A stretch of 26,266 nucleotides of DNA, taken from assembly GCA_036939755.1 (NCBI GenBank), contig JALLAZ010000526.1:1-26266 (forward strand), given 5' to 3'. The notes below the pieces were generated by a model. That model did not search any database. It was not told the origin of the DNA and worked only from the letters and a program-made list of their open reading frames with translations. The position numbers were made by a program, and so were the translations under genes. Origin of the DNA: Stephanodiscus triporus. Taxonomy: Eukaryota; Bacillariophyta; Thalassiosirophyceae; Thalassiosirales; Thalassiosiraceae. Positions 1 to 9,212 of this stretch are shown piece after piece (position 1 is the stretch's first letter; every line of letters begins with the position of its first letter).

Positions 1-2375
1 CATTTCTTTCCCCTTTCTTTTAAGCCAGTTTCCACCTCTAGCTGAAGGCAGGTTTCAAGTGACTCCTTCTCGATAGATGCAAACATAAGCCTGCTGGCAT
101 GACCATCTAGACTACCCTCAAGAATAGAATCCCACTGCTGCTTGGTAATTGCCATTGCAACCACAGTCATTCCATTTTCATATGAGCTTGCTTCATTTCC
201 AGCAAAAGCAGGATGATGACCAACAAAAAGATGTTGTGCACGATCATATAGTATCTTCTTTTCAACGTCCACACCATGAGCTGCCAATTTCCTTTTCTGG
301 ATGATACCCTCATTCCACAAACGCTCTAACTCTTTTGAAATGGTAACCCCACCAACTTTTAAAGGTTGTGCAGTATGGATGCCGTCTAAGACAGAACCAG
401 AAGATTTACTGATGCTAGTTGGTCCTACTGCTACTGCTGCCCATTCCTGATGAGGCATGCCTGCCGCCATTGATGAAGTTTTCAGTCTCTTGCTCTTGTT
501 TGCAGTGATAGATAGCATATCTCTTGCTGGAGACAAGACTGCATCTGCAGGCCTCTTTGAAGGCGGGGGAGAGCTGAAGGGCGACTGAGCCACTGAAGCC
601 ACCAACTGACGTCGTAGCCTCTTATTCTCCTCCTTGAGCTGAGTCATGGTAGCATCCTGTAGCTGCATATTCTCTCGCATTAGCTGAATGCTATTACTAT
701 CACTTGTGCGATCTTGCATAAGTTCACTCATTCTATCAATCTTCTTCTCTAATCTGTGAATGATTGATAGTGCTCCACTGAGCTGCTGGCTTAACGATGC
801 ATTCTCAGCAGGAACCATCTCTGTGTTCTTGCTCTTGACATGTGCTTCTATTCTGCAGGACCATTCACGTAGCACAGCATTCCAACGCGGGCCCTCAGCA
901 GTCATTGGTACCGATGGATCATCAATCTGTGCATCTCTTGCAGCATTCTTAATTCTACTGACAATATCATTATCAGCACCGACATCACGAACCAAAGCCT
1001 TGTATGCACCAATCAAACGTGCAGCAGTGGTAACAACTAGAAGGCGAAGTGTGCCTCCTTTTTTCAGCTGTGGTATGTCATTGACAAAAAGGTTGTCAAT
1101 CAGCTTTTCAACAGCATCAACGACATGAGTGCCAAGGCACTGGAAGCTGTGTGGTGTAACATGTAGATTAGGATCCTTATGACCCGCCAGTGACTTCCCG
1201 CCAGGGGCATTCATCGCTGGTATAGAATCAATGTAGCCTTCTGCATTGTTATTCATCTCTGGTCCAGTGTGTCCAGAGCGAGCATACTCCTGCTTGATCG
1301 TCAGATTTTGATTGACCCTATTTTCCCCCATGGCACCTTTTCGAATGGATCTCGAAGACACATATTTTCTATGTTCTCTGTTTTGGATTGTGGCCCTAAT
1401 GTTTGAAGTAATTCGAGCTGCGATGCTGTCATTTAGAAAGGAGTGAAGGTGAGGGAATACAAAATCCTTTGCGGTCTCCTTTGTGGTCTCACGCCGAAGG
1501 CCCCCAAACAAAAAGAAAACACCAAGGGCAAAGTATGGGCAGAGGCAGTATCGGTCTCGGTGGCAGAAGAATAGCATGCACTTGCGGGAGAGCTGCTTGA
1601 TGATTGCCCAGTCAAAGTCAATAGCCTCAAAAAAAGGATCCCAAGCAGCTTCAGAATACCGAAGGAATGCATGCTCACTCCCTCTGCCAACTCCATGATA
1701 AATAAGCATGGTTTCAGCCAGAACTTGGGAGTTCTTCTCATTAATATTTTTCACCCAATGCATGGCCACACTAACTAGATCCACAACATCATTGCCAGCA
1801 TATTTTTGCCGAATTAAACGGTTGAGATTAGACGTGGCTTCAAGATCACTATAGAGAGGCTGAGACTTCCTCTCTTCTGAAACATTGGGATTCTGCATAG
1901 AACTGCGTTTGCACTCTTTGTCAAATCTATGCTTCATATCTGTAAACCATAATGGAGCATCATGAAAACATGGATGGGACGAGAACTTCAATTTCAATAC
2001 CTCTTTTGCTGTCTTGAAGTACTCTTCCTTGGATTTATTACCAAGAGGTGTTCTCTGCTTGGTCAAAAAAGACGTACGGGCGAGCCAATTGCCAAAATTC
2101 TCTAAAAAATTCTTTAGGTGCTCGCCTTCCATGTGTTCATCCTTTACATCACGAATGTCGTTAGGGAGATATTCATCCACCTCTCTGAGATACAGGTTTA
2201 GGTAATTAGTTGCCTTTGTATGCTGTCGTGCCAGACTAATGGAATCACCCATGCGAGTACCTGGGGATGATGCAGAGGCAGAGGCAGCAGAGGAGGGGGA
2301 TGCTGGGGTGGGTCCACCAACTTTGCCAGTTTTGCTGGCAGAACTAGGAGTCTTCTTATCATATATATTGATCAT
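1..2375 (-). CDS. Crypton-like tyrosine recombinase domain protein (3' end outside window)
   Basis: An uninterrupted minus-strand frame runs from the only in-frame ATG (2373-2375) to the left edge, so about 791 residues are visible and the stop lies outside. Residues 1-40 are Ser/Ala/Pro-rich. Residues 40-130 look like an N-terminal DNA-binding part. The catalytic part follows: CPYFALG at about 279-285, an RR pair at 294-295, SRSIRKGA at 341-348, ARSGH ending at H369, then EGYID with Y381 and a PGGKSLAGH tail. This series matches the Arg / HxxR / H / Tyr layout of tyrosine recombinases of the Crypton-like families common in diatoms and oomycetes. Residues 522-591 form a Leu/Glu/Lys-rich coiled coil. 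The His normally at the start of the HxxR box is Arg342. It is probably a mobile-element or domesticated recombinase; no terminal repeats can be judged because the element's end is missing. The family call rests on motif memory, not a search. Confidence 0.6.
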   Translation of the reverse strand, partial: MINIYDKKTPSSASKTGKVGGPTPASPSSAASASASSPGTRMGDSISLARQHTKATNYLNLYLREVDEYLPNDIRDVKDEHMEGEHLKNFLENFGNWLARTSFLTKQRTPLGNKSKEEYFKTAKEVLKLKFSSHPCFHDAPLWFTDMKHRFDKECKRSSMQNPNVSEERKSQPLYSDLEATSNLNRLIRQKYAGNDVVDLVSVAMHWVKNINEKNSQVLAETMLIYHGVGRGSEHAFLRYSEAAWDPFFEAIDFDWAIIKQLSRKCMLFFCHRDRYCLCPYFALGVFFLFGGLRRETTKETAKDFVFPHLHSFLNDSIAARITSNIRATIQNREHRKYVSSRSIRKGAMGENRVNQNLTIKQEYARSGHTGPEMNNNAEGYIDSIPAMNAPGGKSLAGHKDPNLHVTPHSFQCLGTHVVDAVEKLIDNLFVNDIPQLKKGGTLRLLVVTTAARLIGAYKALVRDVGADNDIVSRIKNAARDAQIDDPSVPMTAEGPRWNAVLREWSCRIEAHVKSKNTEMVPAENASLSQQLSGALSIIHRLEKKIDRMSELMQDRTSDSNSIQLMRENMQLQDATMTQLKEENKRLRRQLVASVAQSPFSSPPPSKRPADAVLSPARDMLSITANKSKRLKTSSMAAGMPHQEWAAVAVGPTSISKSSGSVLDGIHTAQPLKVGGVTISKELERLWNEGIIQKRKLAAHGVDVEKKILYDRAQHLFVGHHPAFAGNEASSYENGMTVVAMAITKQQWDSILEGSLDGHASRLMFASIEKESLETCLQLEVETGLKERGKK

Positions 2376-2732
2376 TGTTGATACTTTGCAGTCGGGGGGG
2401 ACTGATGGCTCCTTCTGCTTTGTGCTTTGTTGGTGCTCCACTATATTTTATTGTGCCACCAACCAGCACCTGCACTGGTACGTGCGAGAATTATGTAAAA
2501 AAAACGGAACGTGAGACAAAGGCAAAAGGGCTTTCGCCACATGCGCGCGACAATCAGCTCCAGGTGGGTTCAAGCGGGGGTCCGATCCGACCATTGGTTG
2601 CAGAGATATTGATTTTTTACCTTCATCGGCAGGGAGGGAAAATCACTGCTCGTCCTCTTTTTTGCGGTCGGCCAATGGATTGGGTCCGCGCAGAGACAGA
2701 ACAGTCCTTACGCACAAAAAATACGGTACGAT

Positions 2733-2769
2733 ATGGTAGTTACGCGGAGTATCTACGCCTAACTACCAT
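2733..2769. repeat. Near-perfect 37-nt palindrome
   Basis: ATGGTAGTTA at 2733-2742 pairs with TAACTACCAT at 2760-2769, and the inner bases continue the pairing with only two mismatches (2743/2759 and 2747/2755). The DNA or its transcript could form a long hairpin with almost no loop. It may be the remnant of a small foldback element or a regulatory palindrome; nothing in the sequence decides between these. Confidence 0.7.
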
Positions 2770-2810
2770 GTTTTTTTTTCGCAGAAATCGCGTACTTAGA
2801 AGCTCCTACC

Positions 2811-2917
2811 CCGAGAGTTTTCGGCCAACTCTCGGCCGAGACTCGTCGGTTTACCCCCGATACCATGGAATTGCGAGAAAAATCAGGTACTTGTCTCGCA
2901 AGGTCTCGCAGCGAGAC
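2811..2917. repeat. Cluster of CTCG-centred inverted repeats
   Basis: Four inverted repeats lie within 107 bases. They are CCGAGAGTT / AACTCTCGG (2811-2819 and 2827-2835), the perfect palindrome TCTCGGCCGAGA (2830-2841), TTGCGAGA / TCTCGCAA (2871-2878 and 2894-2901), and GTCTCGC-A-GCGAGAC (2903-2917). All share a GAG/CTC-CG core, so this is likely a nested repeat or an array of one protein-binding palindrome rather than chance. Confidence 0.65.
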
Positions 2918-3004
2918 TGACCTCTAATTATTTTCATTGCTTAGACAGCGTATTACGGTAGGTACCATACATACTTCAGTGTTCCTCTGTCCATCGCCAA
3001 CTAT

Positions 3005-3022
3005 CGCCATATTTATATGGCG
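3005..3022. promoter_or_regulatory. Possible TATA-type core promoter of PDHB inside an inverted repeat
   Basis: CGCCATAT-TT-ATATGGCG is a perfect 8-bp inverted repeat with an AT-rich centre resembling a TATA element, about 130 bp upstream of the PDHB start codon. Position and composition fit a core promoter, but no initiator or transcript evidence is visible, so this is only a suggestion. Confidence 0.25.
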
Positions 3023-3152
3023 GCCGACTCGCATGCAACCGAACCCTTGGACACGATCTTTGGTTGGTTGGCGACCCAACTGCTGCCGCGTTTTGTCTAC
3101 TTTATCTAGGTAAAGAGGGAGTACACGGTCTCTTGTTATCAACAGCACAGCC

Positions 3153-4457
3153 ATGTTCAGCGCGGGCTTTCGAACGATTTCAAGGCAGCGCCATGCGGTA
3201 AGTTTAGCGATGCTCGGAGTTTGGCGGGGGACCTACTGGAATAATACTCGTCGGATATGTTTGGGTGTATCCGATCCTTGCGGCGGTTGCGCTGCCAACT
3301 GACGGAGTAGGTGACGGAGGTGGCGAAGAACTGTGTTCGGAAATAAGGCATCCTCTTCAATATCCCAGCATTGCCTTTTCCATCTCTCACTCTCGACTTT
3401 CGACCCGCAGGCCAACGCCCTCGTCCAGGGTCAGGCCAAACGCGCCATGGCGACGGTGGACATGACCGTCCGCGACGCCATCAACGCGGCCATCGACGAG
3501 GAGATGGAACGCGACGAAAAGGTCTTCATCCTCGGGGAGGAGGTGGCGCAATACCAAGGAGCGTACAAGGTGACCAAGGGCCTGTGGCAAAAATACGGCT
3601 CCAAGCGCGTCATCGATACGCCCATCACCGAAATGGGTTTCACCGGCATGGCCATCGGCGCGTCGTACAAGGACCTGCGACCCATCGTCGAATTCATGAC
3701 GTGGAATTTTTCCATGCAGGCGATAGATCAGATCGTCAACTCAGCCGCGAAGCAGTATTACATGAGCGCGGGGGACATCTCGTGTCCCATCGTCTTTCGC
3801 GGTCCGAATGGCAACGCCGCGGGAACGTCCGCTCAGCACTCCCAGTGCTTCGCGGCGTGGTATTCGAGCGTGCCGGGGTTGAAGGTCGTTTCCCCCTACA
3901 GTGCAGAGGATGCCAAGGGGCTGATGAAGGCGGCGATCAGGGACAATAATCCCGTCGTGGTCCTTGAGCATGAGTTGATGTACGGCGTGAGTTTCCCCAT
4001 GAGCGACGAGGCGCAGAGCTCTGAATTTGTTATTCCTTTCGGCAAGGCAAAGATCGAGAGGGAAGGCACGGATGTCACCATCGTGTCATTCTCGAAGATG
4101 GTGGGCCTTGCCTTGGAGGCGGCGGAGGTGTTGAGCGCTAGTGGAATCTCTTGCGAGGTGGTCAACCTTCGTTCTATTCGTCCTCTTGACAGAGATACTA
4201 TCATCAACTCTGTGAAGAAGACCGGAAGAATCGTTTCCATTGAGACAGGCTGGCCTCAGTGTGGAATTGGATCAGAGATTGCTGCCATCATGATGGAATC
4301 GGATGCATTCAACTGGTTGGATGCTCCAATGGAGAGGATTACTGGGGCAGATGTTCCTATGGCCTATGCGATTGACTTGGAAAATGCATCACTCCCTCAA
4401 GTTCCAGATGTCCTCGCCGCTGTCAATAGGCTCGTCCAACGTAAGCTTGTGGCTTAA
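3153..4457 (+). CDS. PDHB: Pyruvate dehydrogenase E1 component subunit beta, mitochondrial
   Basis: This is the beta subunit of the thiamine-diphosphate-dependent E1 enzyme, which decarboxylates pyruvate and feeds acetyl groups to E2 in the mitochondrial matrix. There are two exons, 3153-3197 and 3411-4457. The 213-nt intron has a GTAAGT donor at 3198 and a CAG acceptor ending at 3410, and it splits the frame in phase 0. The spliced protein has 363 residues, close to other eukaryotic E1 beta proteins. Exon 1 encodes the start of an Arg/Ser/Ala-rich, acid-free presequence ([15 protein letters not shown]), which supports mitochondrial import. The family core is clear: the [13 protein letters not shown] stretch with the conserved Glu pair E58/E59, [17 protein letters not shown] and the C-terminal ADVPMAYA region. 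No catalytic defect is visible. It is divergent from the recombinase gene and convergent with RABL2. Confidence 0.95.
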
Positions 4458-4759
4458 ATGTGAGAATTTTGAGAGGAGACGCACCTGACGACGTCGACGT
4501 CGCGGGCGACGCACGAGCCGGACTGCTGATCCTCCTCGCATTCCCTTTTGCAATTTTCGTCAGGATGTATGAAGTGTGTAGAGATCGGTAATTTTTGATC
4601 GACAAGTAACTTTGAAAGCGGGTTATCTTCTTTTTCAGGGCGTGCATTCTCTACCAGCACGATAGTTTATTAGTTAGGTTCATCGCTTGCCTCTCTTAAG
4701 CTCAACCATTCCAATCTGTCAATAATTCTAGTGCTCCAGTTGATTGTCGACATTATTCA
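4458..4759. other. Convergent 3' spacer PDHB/RABL2
   Basis: These 302 bases lie between two converging stop codons and must contain both 3' UTRs and polyadenylation signals. No gene, repeat or RNA structure stands out. Confidence 0.4.
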
Positions 4760-5425
4760 TCATCTTTTTTCATCATCCCTATGTTGTAGTTCACGCTGAA
4801 GCGGATTGAATAATTCAAGGCATTCAGTCAAAAAATCCTTCTCTCCATACTTTCGCTGATCCAACCCAGCGCACACAGCCTCATTGAATACCTTGACCAC
4901 ATTTAAACCATCCGCTGAGGATGCAAAGAAGAAGGGTAGATTGTGCTCTCTCGGAAACTCAAAGTTCTTCTTAGTTACCATATAATCCACATCGACCTTG
5001 TTCGCCACGACTATGCAGGGGATGTTTGGACGATATTTCCTCATATCTAGGTACCAATGCTCAAGGTTGACATACGATTCTTTACGCGTCACGTCAAACA
5101 CCAATATGCAGGCATTCGCTTGATAATAGTACGCTGAATGCATGGAATTGAATTTCTCCCGACCGGCCGTATCCCAAAAGTCGACGATAGCGGTGGCGTT
5201 ATTATCTATACCATTATTTACGGCCTTTCGATGAATTGACAAGGCATGCGTGGAGAGACGGCGCGGATCATAGTCACCATTCACGTATCGCTCGACGAGC
5301 TTGCTTTTTCCCACGCCCGAATCTCCAATAATGATTATTTTAATGTCCGAGTCTCCAATTATTTCGTCGTTGCGCTTACCATTTTTTCCCTTGTCTGATT
5401 GCCCCCCAATGTCTATCGCAGCCAT
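4760..5425 (-). CDS. RABL2: RABL2-like small GTPase (ciliary transport)
   Basis: RABL2 is an atypical Rab-like GTPase that acts with the IFT-B complex at the ciliary base. Counting from the upstream Met at 5470, the motifs are P-loop GDSGVGKS (49-56), a switch I LSTHALSI segment that matches the RABL2 signature LSTYALTL, switch II FWDTAGREKFNSMHSAYYY (98-116), NKVD (157-160) and SSAD (184-187). PNIPCIVVANK and NVVKVFNEAV are also RABL2-like. There is no C-terminal prenylation cysteine, as expected for RABL2 and unlike true Rabs. I chose the Met at 5423-5425 (221 residues) because the distance to the P-loop then matches animal RABL2; the 5470 Met would add 15 residues. The switch II catalytic Gln is replaced by Arg104. 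The gene is single-exon and divergent from INCENP. Confidence 0.88.
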   Translation of the reverse strand: MAAIDIGGQSDKGKNGKRNDEIIGDSDIKIIIIGDSGVGKSKLVERYVNGDYDPRRLSTHALSIHRKAVNNGIDNNATAIVDFWDTAGREKFNSMHSAYYYQANACILVFDVTRKESYVNLEHWYLDMRKYRPNIPCIVVANKVDVDYMVTKKNFEFPREHNLPFFFASSADGLNVVKVFNEAVCAGLDQRKYGEKDFLTECLELFNPLQRELQHRDDEKR

Positions 5426-5868
5426 GGTAAACTTGAGTTCCTGTGCGATAAGTATGTACTGCCATACCATACGTTTTATTTGCCAGCCGGAGAGAACGGA
5501 ACAACAAGAGAGCGGTCGCTGTTTGAGTCCCGTGAATGAGTCACACTAAAAGTTTTCTTACACCGCGCGCGCGCCAGCTTCCCTCCACCCGCCCAAGAAG
5601 CCGTTACGATACCGCATCGCTCGATCGCCGAGAAACACCGAGACCGGAGCACCACGCACGGCGTCGCGCGAAGAGGAAACGAAGTGTCCTCGCTCACTGG
5701 CCGGCACTCCATCGGCGATCCATACGATATCGTAATACTTGCCACCAAATCGCAATCGGCTTCCAAGTCTCGCTCCTGCCCAGCCGCTCTCTCTAGAGTA
5801 GAGAGGAGTAACTTTCAACTGGAGCTCTCAACGTGCCGCACCGGATCACACTCTAAATCTACCTAGTC
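5426..5868. promoter_or_regulatory. Divergent promoter region RABL2/INCENP
   Basis: The spacer separates the start codons of RABL2 (-) and INCENP (+) and must drive both genes. It is GC-rich, with an alternating CG run at about 5564-5574 and a bZIP-type TGAGTCA site at 5537-5543. No other gene is supported. Short frames here (for example 5536-5796) show no recognisable family. The element assignments are motif guesses. Confidence 0.35.
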
Positions 5869-8147
5869 ATGATCGCTCGCGGCAAGGGTCAACCCGACCG
5901 GGTTATTCAAGACATCCTTGTCACTCTCAATCAGGAGAAGCAGAAGCATGATATTGATGGTCTGTACGAGGGAAGGTTGAGGTCGCACACAGAAAATTTT
6001 GAGGTAAGTAGGGGTCGTAAAGCCTGCGGGCGTTGACTTTGATTTTTATTTGACGCAATCTAAACAACTGTCCTATTCCACTCGCTATCGTAGGGCCTGA
6101 AACGTAAATGGCAGGGATTCACTGGAATGCCTGTCCCGAAAAAGTTGAGGACGTCCGAATCTGCCGACAATGCGCCCGTCAAAAATGAAAGCGACATTTC
6201 TAAGAATGTGTCCAGCGCAAAGGACGAGGTGGTGATGGCGGTAGTGGAGGAAGAGCAACACCAAATGCCTAGGAATATGATCAAGACAGCGGTGAAAATG
6301 GCAAGGGCCGATCAGGCACCTGCAACTGACCCTCCTGCGCCTATGCCACCGCATCCGGATGATAACGTCGATATCGATAGCATGACGGTTAACGATTTGC
6401 GAAGGGAGTTACGTAAGAGGCAGTTGGGTACGGCGGGTCGTAAGGCTGAGCTTCAGGCGAGGATGCGAACACACTTGGCCAAGGAAATGAAATTACGTGA
6501 GGAATCATGGGCATCAAAATATACGGTTGCCGTGGAGGAGGTCACGTCAACACAAGTTAATCATTTCAACATCAGCGACGATTCCGGTAAAAGTGGTGTT
6601 CACAGTAAGGATGTTAATGAAATGGATGTCGTCATGGAGGATGCCACTGAATCCGCTGTTGCAAATATGGAGAATGATTTGGGACTGGTCGTGACTGAGC
6701 CATCAGTGAAGAAGACAGACATGTCAAGCAGCAAAGCCAGTGATCATCCTGGGGAAATAATGGCGACGGCGAAGGAAGTGGCGCAACCAACAAACTGTTA
6801 TCCGTCCACTGCGTTGAAGAAGCAAGCTCCCAAGTCGGCATTGAAGGCATCCAAGTATAATCCATCCTCCATCAAAAGCACCCCTCAGCTTGATGACGTG
6901 AAGCCCACATCCGAGCCGATGCGGAGCAGTTTGGCAAACGAGCATCCACCAACAGCTACGATTCCGACGAAGATTTCAGACTCTTCTACGGCCTCAACCA
7001 ACAACTCTATCGTCATTCCCGACCCTACTTTCAAAGGCACGCAGTTGCAGTCAAGTGTGTCAAAAGCGAAAGCATCATCCACTCTTGCATATAAGACTCC
7101 AGGAGGATCAGCGCTCAAGACAGCAAAGTTAGGAGGGTCTGGTTCAGCTATGTTACTTGAGAAGAAGAAGGCACATTCCGCAGCTAGTGAGGCTCGCAAG
7201 GCGCGATTGGCTGAAATGCGACAGAAGGTATGCATGCGCCGTTTTTACCTCTCTTTTCTTTTGATTGTTTTGGTCTTGTCGCCTTCACCAACAATCTATC
7301 CGCTTTTGTTAGATGGTACAACCTAATGGGGCAAGTACAAGTTCCGCCACAGAGCCACCTTTCCATTCAAAGTATGCCGTGTCATCAACATTGAAGAAAA
7401 TGGCGTCTAGTTCTACCTTGGGTGAAAGCATGCCAAATAGTACACTCATAAAGATGCGCGAAAAGGCTGCCGCGGAGAAAAATATTGAGAATGCCCTGAC
7501 TGCTCCACCAACTAAACCAAGAGGCATTGTGGAGCATAATACCAGCACGACCTCATCATCAACCAACACCGCAAATCGAGTCCCTCAAACACAGACCTTG
7601 TCTCAACCTTCCACGGCACAGTGGCCCACGGCCCTCAAAAGCATTCTTGATCCAGCGAACAAACCGATAGTGTCAGAGCCAAGAAAGCCAAGCCCGAAAA
7701 AGCGAGAGGAAAAGCCATTATCCCCAATGCAAACGTACGAAATGTCAGACCGAGAGGAGGATAGTGACTCGGGATCTGAATCGGACGAAGACGAAAATCA
7801 AAGGCCAAAGAAGTCGGTAAGTGAAATTTCCAATGCGTGGCACATGCGTTCTCTTGTTCATTTGAAATCTAATATAGAATGAATCAATTCGCCTATTGTA
7901 GGTCCCTGATTGGGCTCAAAAGGTAAACCTCATTCGTGCGCTCGAAAAACAATTTGCTGATGGTCTCAATCGCCTGGATCCAGATAAAATCTTTGGAGAG
8001 GTGCTCACATGCAACTTGGAAGATATATTTGATAAGAAGAAGTCTAGGTATAAGAAGAGAACGAGTTCGGGTAACTGGACGAGGGATCACGTGACACTTA
8101 GTGAGAAGCTCACATACAAACGAACAATGGGGTATGACCAAAAATGA
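5869..8147 (+). CDS. INCENP: Inner centromere protein (INCENP) with SAP domain
   Basis: INCENP is the scaffold of the chromosomal passenger complex that activates Aurora kinase at centromeres and the spindle midzone. There are four exons: 5869-6003, 6094-7227, 7313-7816 and 7902-8147. All introns (90, 85, 85 nt) are GT-AG and phase 0, giving 672 residues. Exon 4 plus the end of exon 3 holds the Aurora-binding IN-box: MQTYEMSDREED (from 562), then VPDWAQ (592 on), CNLEDIFDKKKSRY and KRTSSGNW. The TSS in that last motif corresponds to the Aurora phosphorylation site of animal INCENP. Residues about 139-174 (MTVNDLRREL...GRKAELQARM) form a SAP-type DNA-binding helix-extended-loop-helix. The N-terminal 60 residues, where INCENP normally binds Survivin and Borealin, are compact and basic. 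The middle is Ser/Thr/Lys-rich and disordered. The start is the first ATG upstream of a consistent splice chain. Confidence 0.88.
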
Positions 8148-8312
8148 TCAATACATACATACGAAAGAACCAGTTGTCTTTACAATGCACGATTCAGAGG
8201 TACGAAACCATAACATTAGATAGGTGTGCCTAGATTAGAGATAGGCGTTACTAATATTTCGATGGGAATTATTTTCAAGCTACGAGCAACTCGGCCCAAT
8301 ACTCCTAAAACT

Positions 8313-9104
8313 TTATCCGCGTTTTCTCTTCGTTCCTGGAATTCGCATCAAGGCCGTTGGAGGATGACCATTCCGCATGATGTAACACTCGTTACATAAT
8401 GCCTCAACATTTGGTATTCTAATCTTCGTCGGGATGGGATGAATGGTATTGATGCAGAAATGCACGTGGTAAACACAAAAATTGAGTGGCTTCAGTCGTG
8501 CTTTTCCAAGATGGTCGATAGGTTGATTCAGGCAGCGGTTATGACATCGCAGCGGATGGCCAAAAACATCATATCCGCTCCAGGAGCAAATATTACACTC
8601 TTCGAAAATTGGTGGTCGTTCCTGGAAATCGAGAAGTTTGCCATGTTTTTCCGTGAATGCCGCGTAGTGCCGATCACCCCAGGCCTCCCCTTTAATCCGG
8701 TTGAAATAGTGCAGATCTTCGGCAGTGTCTGACATGAGATCGCGAAGTGCAGCAGTGTATTGTTTCGACTCCACCAACTCCTTGATTGCTTCGACGCGAT
8801 TTTGTTCTACCTTGATATGCTCCTTTATCTCAGCGGGAGTAGTGGGAGTGGAGTCATTCGTTTCTCTTTCAAACCCGCCGTTCTTCTTTTTGGGCGTTCT
8901 CCCCCCTAAGACCGAAAATCCACACCTCTGTAAGAGTAGCTTGATTGGATTCACGAAGGACGGCCGTACTAGTTGCCCGTGATTGGAGCTACCCTGTGAT
9001 GTGGCGCCAACTGTTCTCGGGCCTGTGGCAGCTGCTGGCTTCCTCTTGCTCATCATTTTGTCTGCTGTTGCCTGGAACGTCCGCAGAGCAGATTCACAAG
9101 CCAT
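8313..9104 (-). CDS. Unknown Cys/His-rich, possibly zinc-binding protein
   Basis: A single-exon ORF of 263 residues that I do not recognise as a named family. The N-terminal 90 residues are basic and low in structure. Residues 93-130 are a charged helix (IKEHIKVEQNRVEAIKELVE). The C-terminal third has many potential metal ligands: C170-x2-C173, H183, C187, H188, C191, H198, C210, H213, H215, C217, H222, C237-x2-C240 and H247. This spacing suggests two or more zinc sites. Basic patches at SKRKP (19-23) and the C-terminal TKRKRG could serve nuclear localisation. It converges with INCENP (165 bp apart) and is divergent from DNAAF1, only 108 bp away. Function is unknown; a DNA- or RNA-binding role is conceivable but not shown. 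Confidence 0.6.
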   Translation of the reverse strand: MACESALRTFQATADKMMSKRKPAAATGPRTVGATSQGSSNHGQLVRPSFVNPIKLLLQRCGFSVLGGRTPKKKNGGFERETNDSTPTTPAEIKEHIKVEQNRVEAIKELVESKQYTAALRDLMSDTAEDLHYFNRIKGEAWGDRHYAAFTEKHGKLLDFQERPPIFEECNICSWSGYDVFGHPLRCHNRCLNQPIDHLGKARLKPLNFCVYHVHFCINTIHPIPTKIRIPNVEALCNECYIMRNGHPPTALMRIPGTKRKRG

Positions 9105-9212
9105 TCCTGGATGATAAGTAGGTTGCGTGCGCAGTGGGTTTGAAATTCAATTTGAAATCCTCTTTTTTGCCTGTCCTCACTTCCACCGCGGCCGAAGCTG
9201 AGAAAGACTGCG
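9105..9212. promoter_or_regulatory. Compact bidirectional promoter region
   Basis: Only 108 bp separate the start codons of the Cys/His-rich gene (-) and DNAAF1 (+), so their promoters and 5' UTRs must overlap or be very short. An AATT-rich segment (about 9143-9158) is the only notable composition. Confidence 0.35.

Larger units (their letters stand above)
2376..3152. other. Divergent spacer between recombinase gene and PDHB
   Basis: No convincing gene is present. An open plus-strand frame at 2375-2920 has no recognisable domain and reads through inverted repeats and an A/T run, so it is not called. The spacer must contain both promoters. It holds a near-palindrome (2733-2769), a cluster of CTCG inverted repeats (2811-2917) and a TATA-like inverted repeat (3005-3022). 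It also carries GGTA/TACG motifs (2725-2735, 2956-2970) that recur in other spacers of the window. Confidence 0.5.

Noticed and set aside
2375..2920. 181-residue plus-strand ORF in the first spacer
   Set aside because: It crosses several inverted repeats and a T-run and shows no domain; the opposite-strand recombinase gene starts at its edge.
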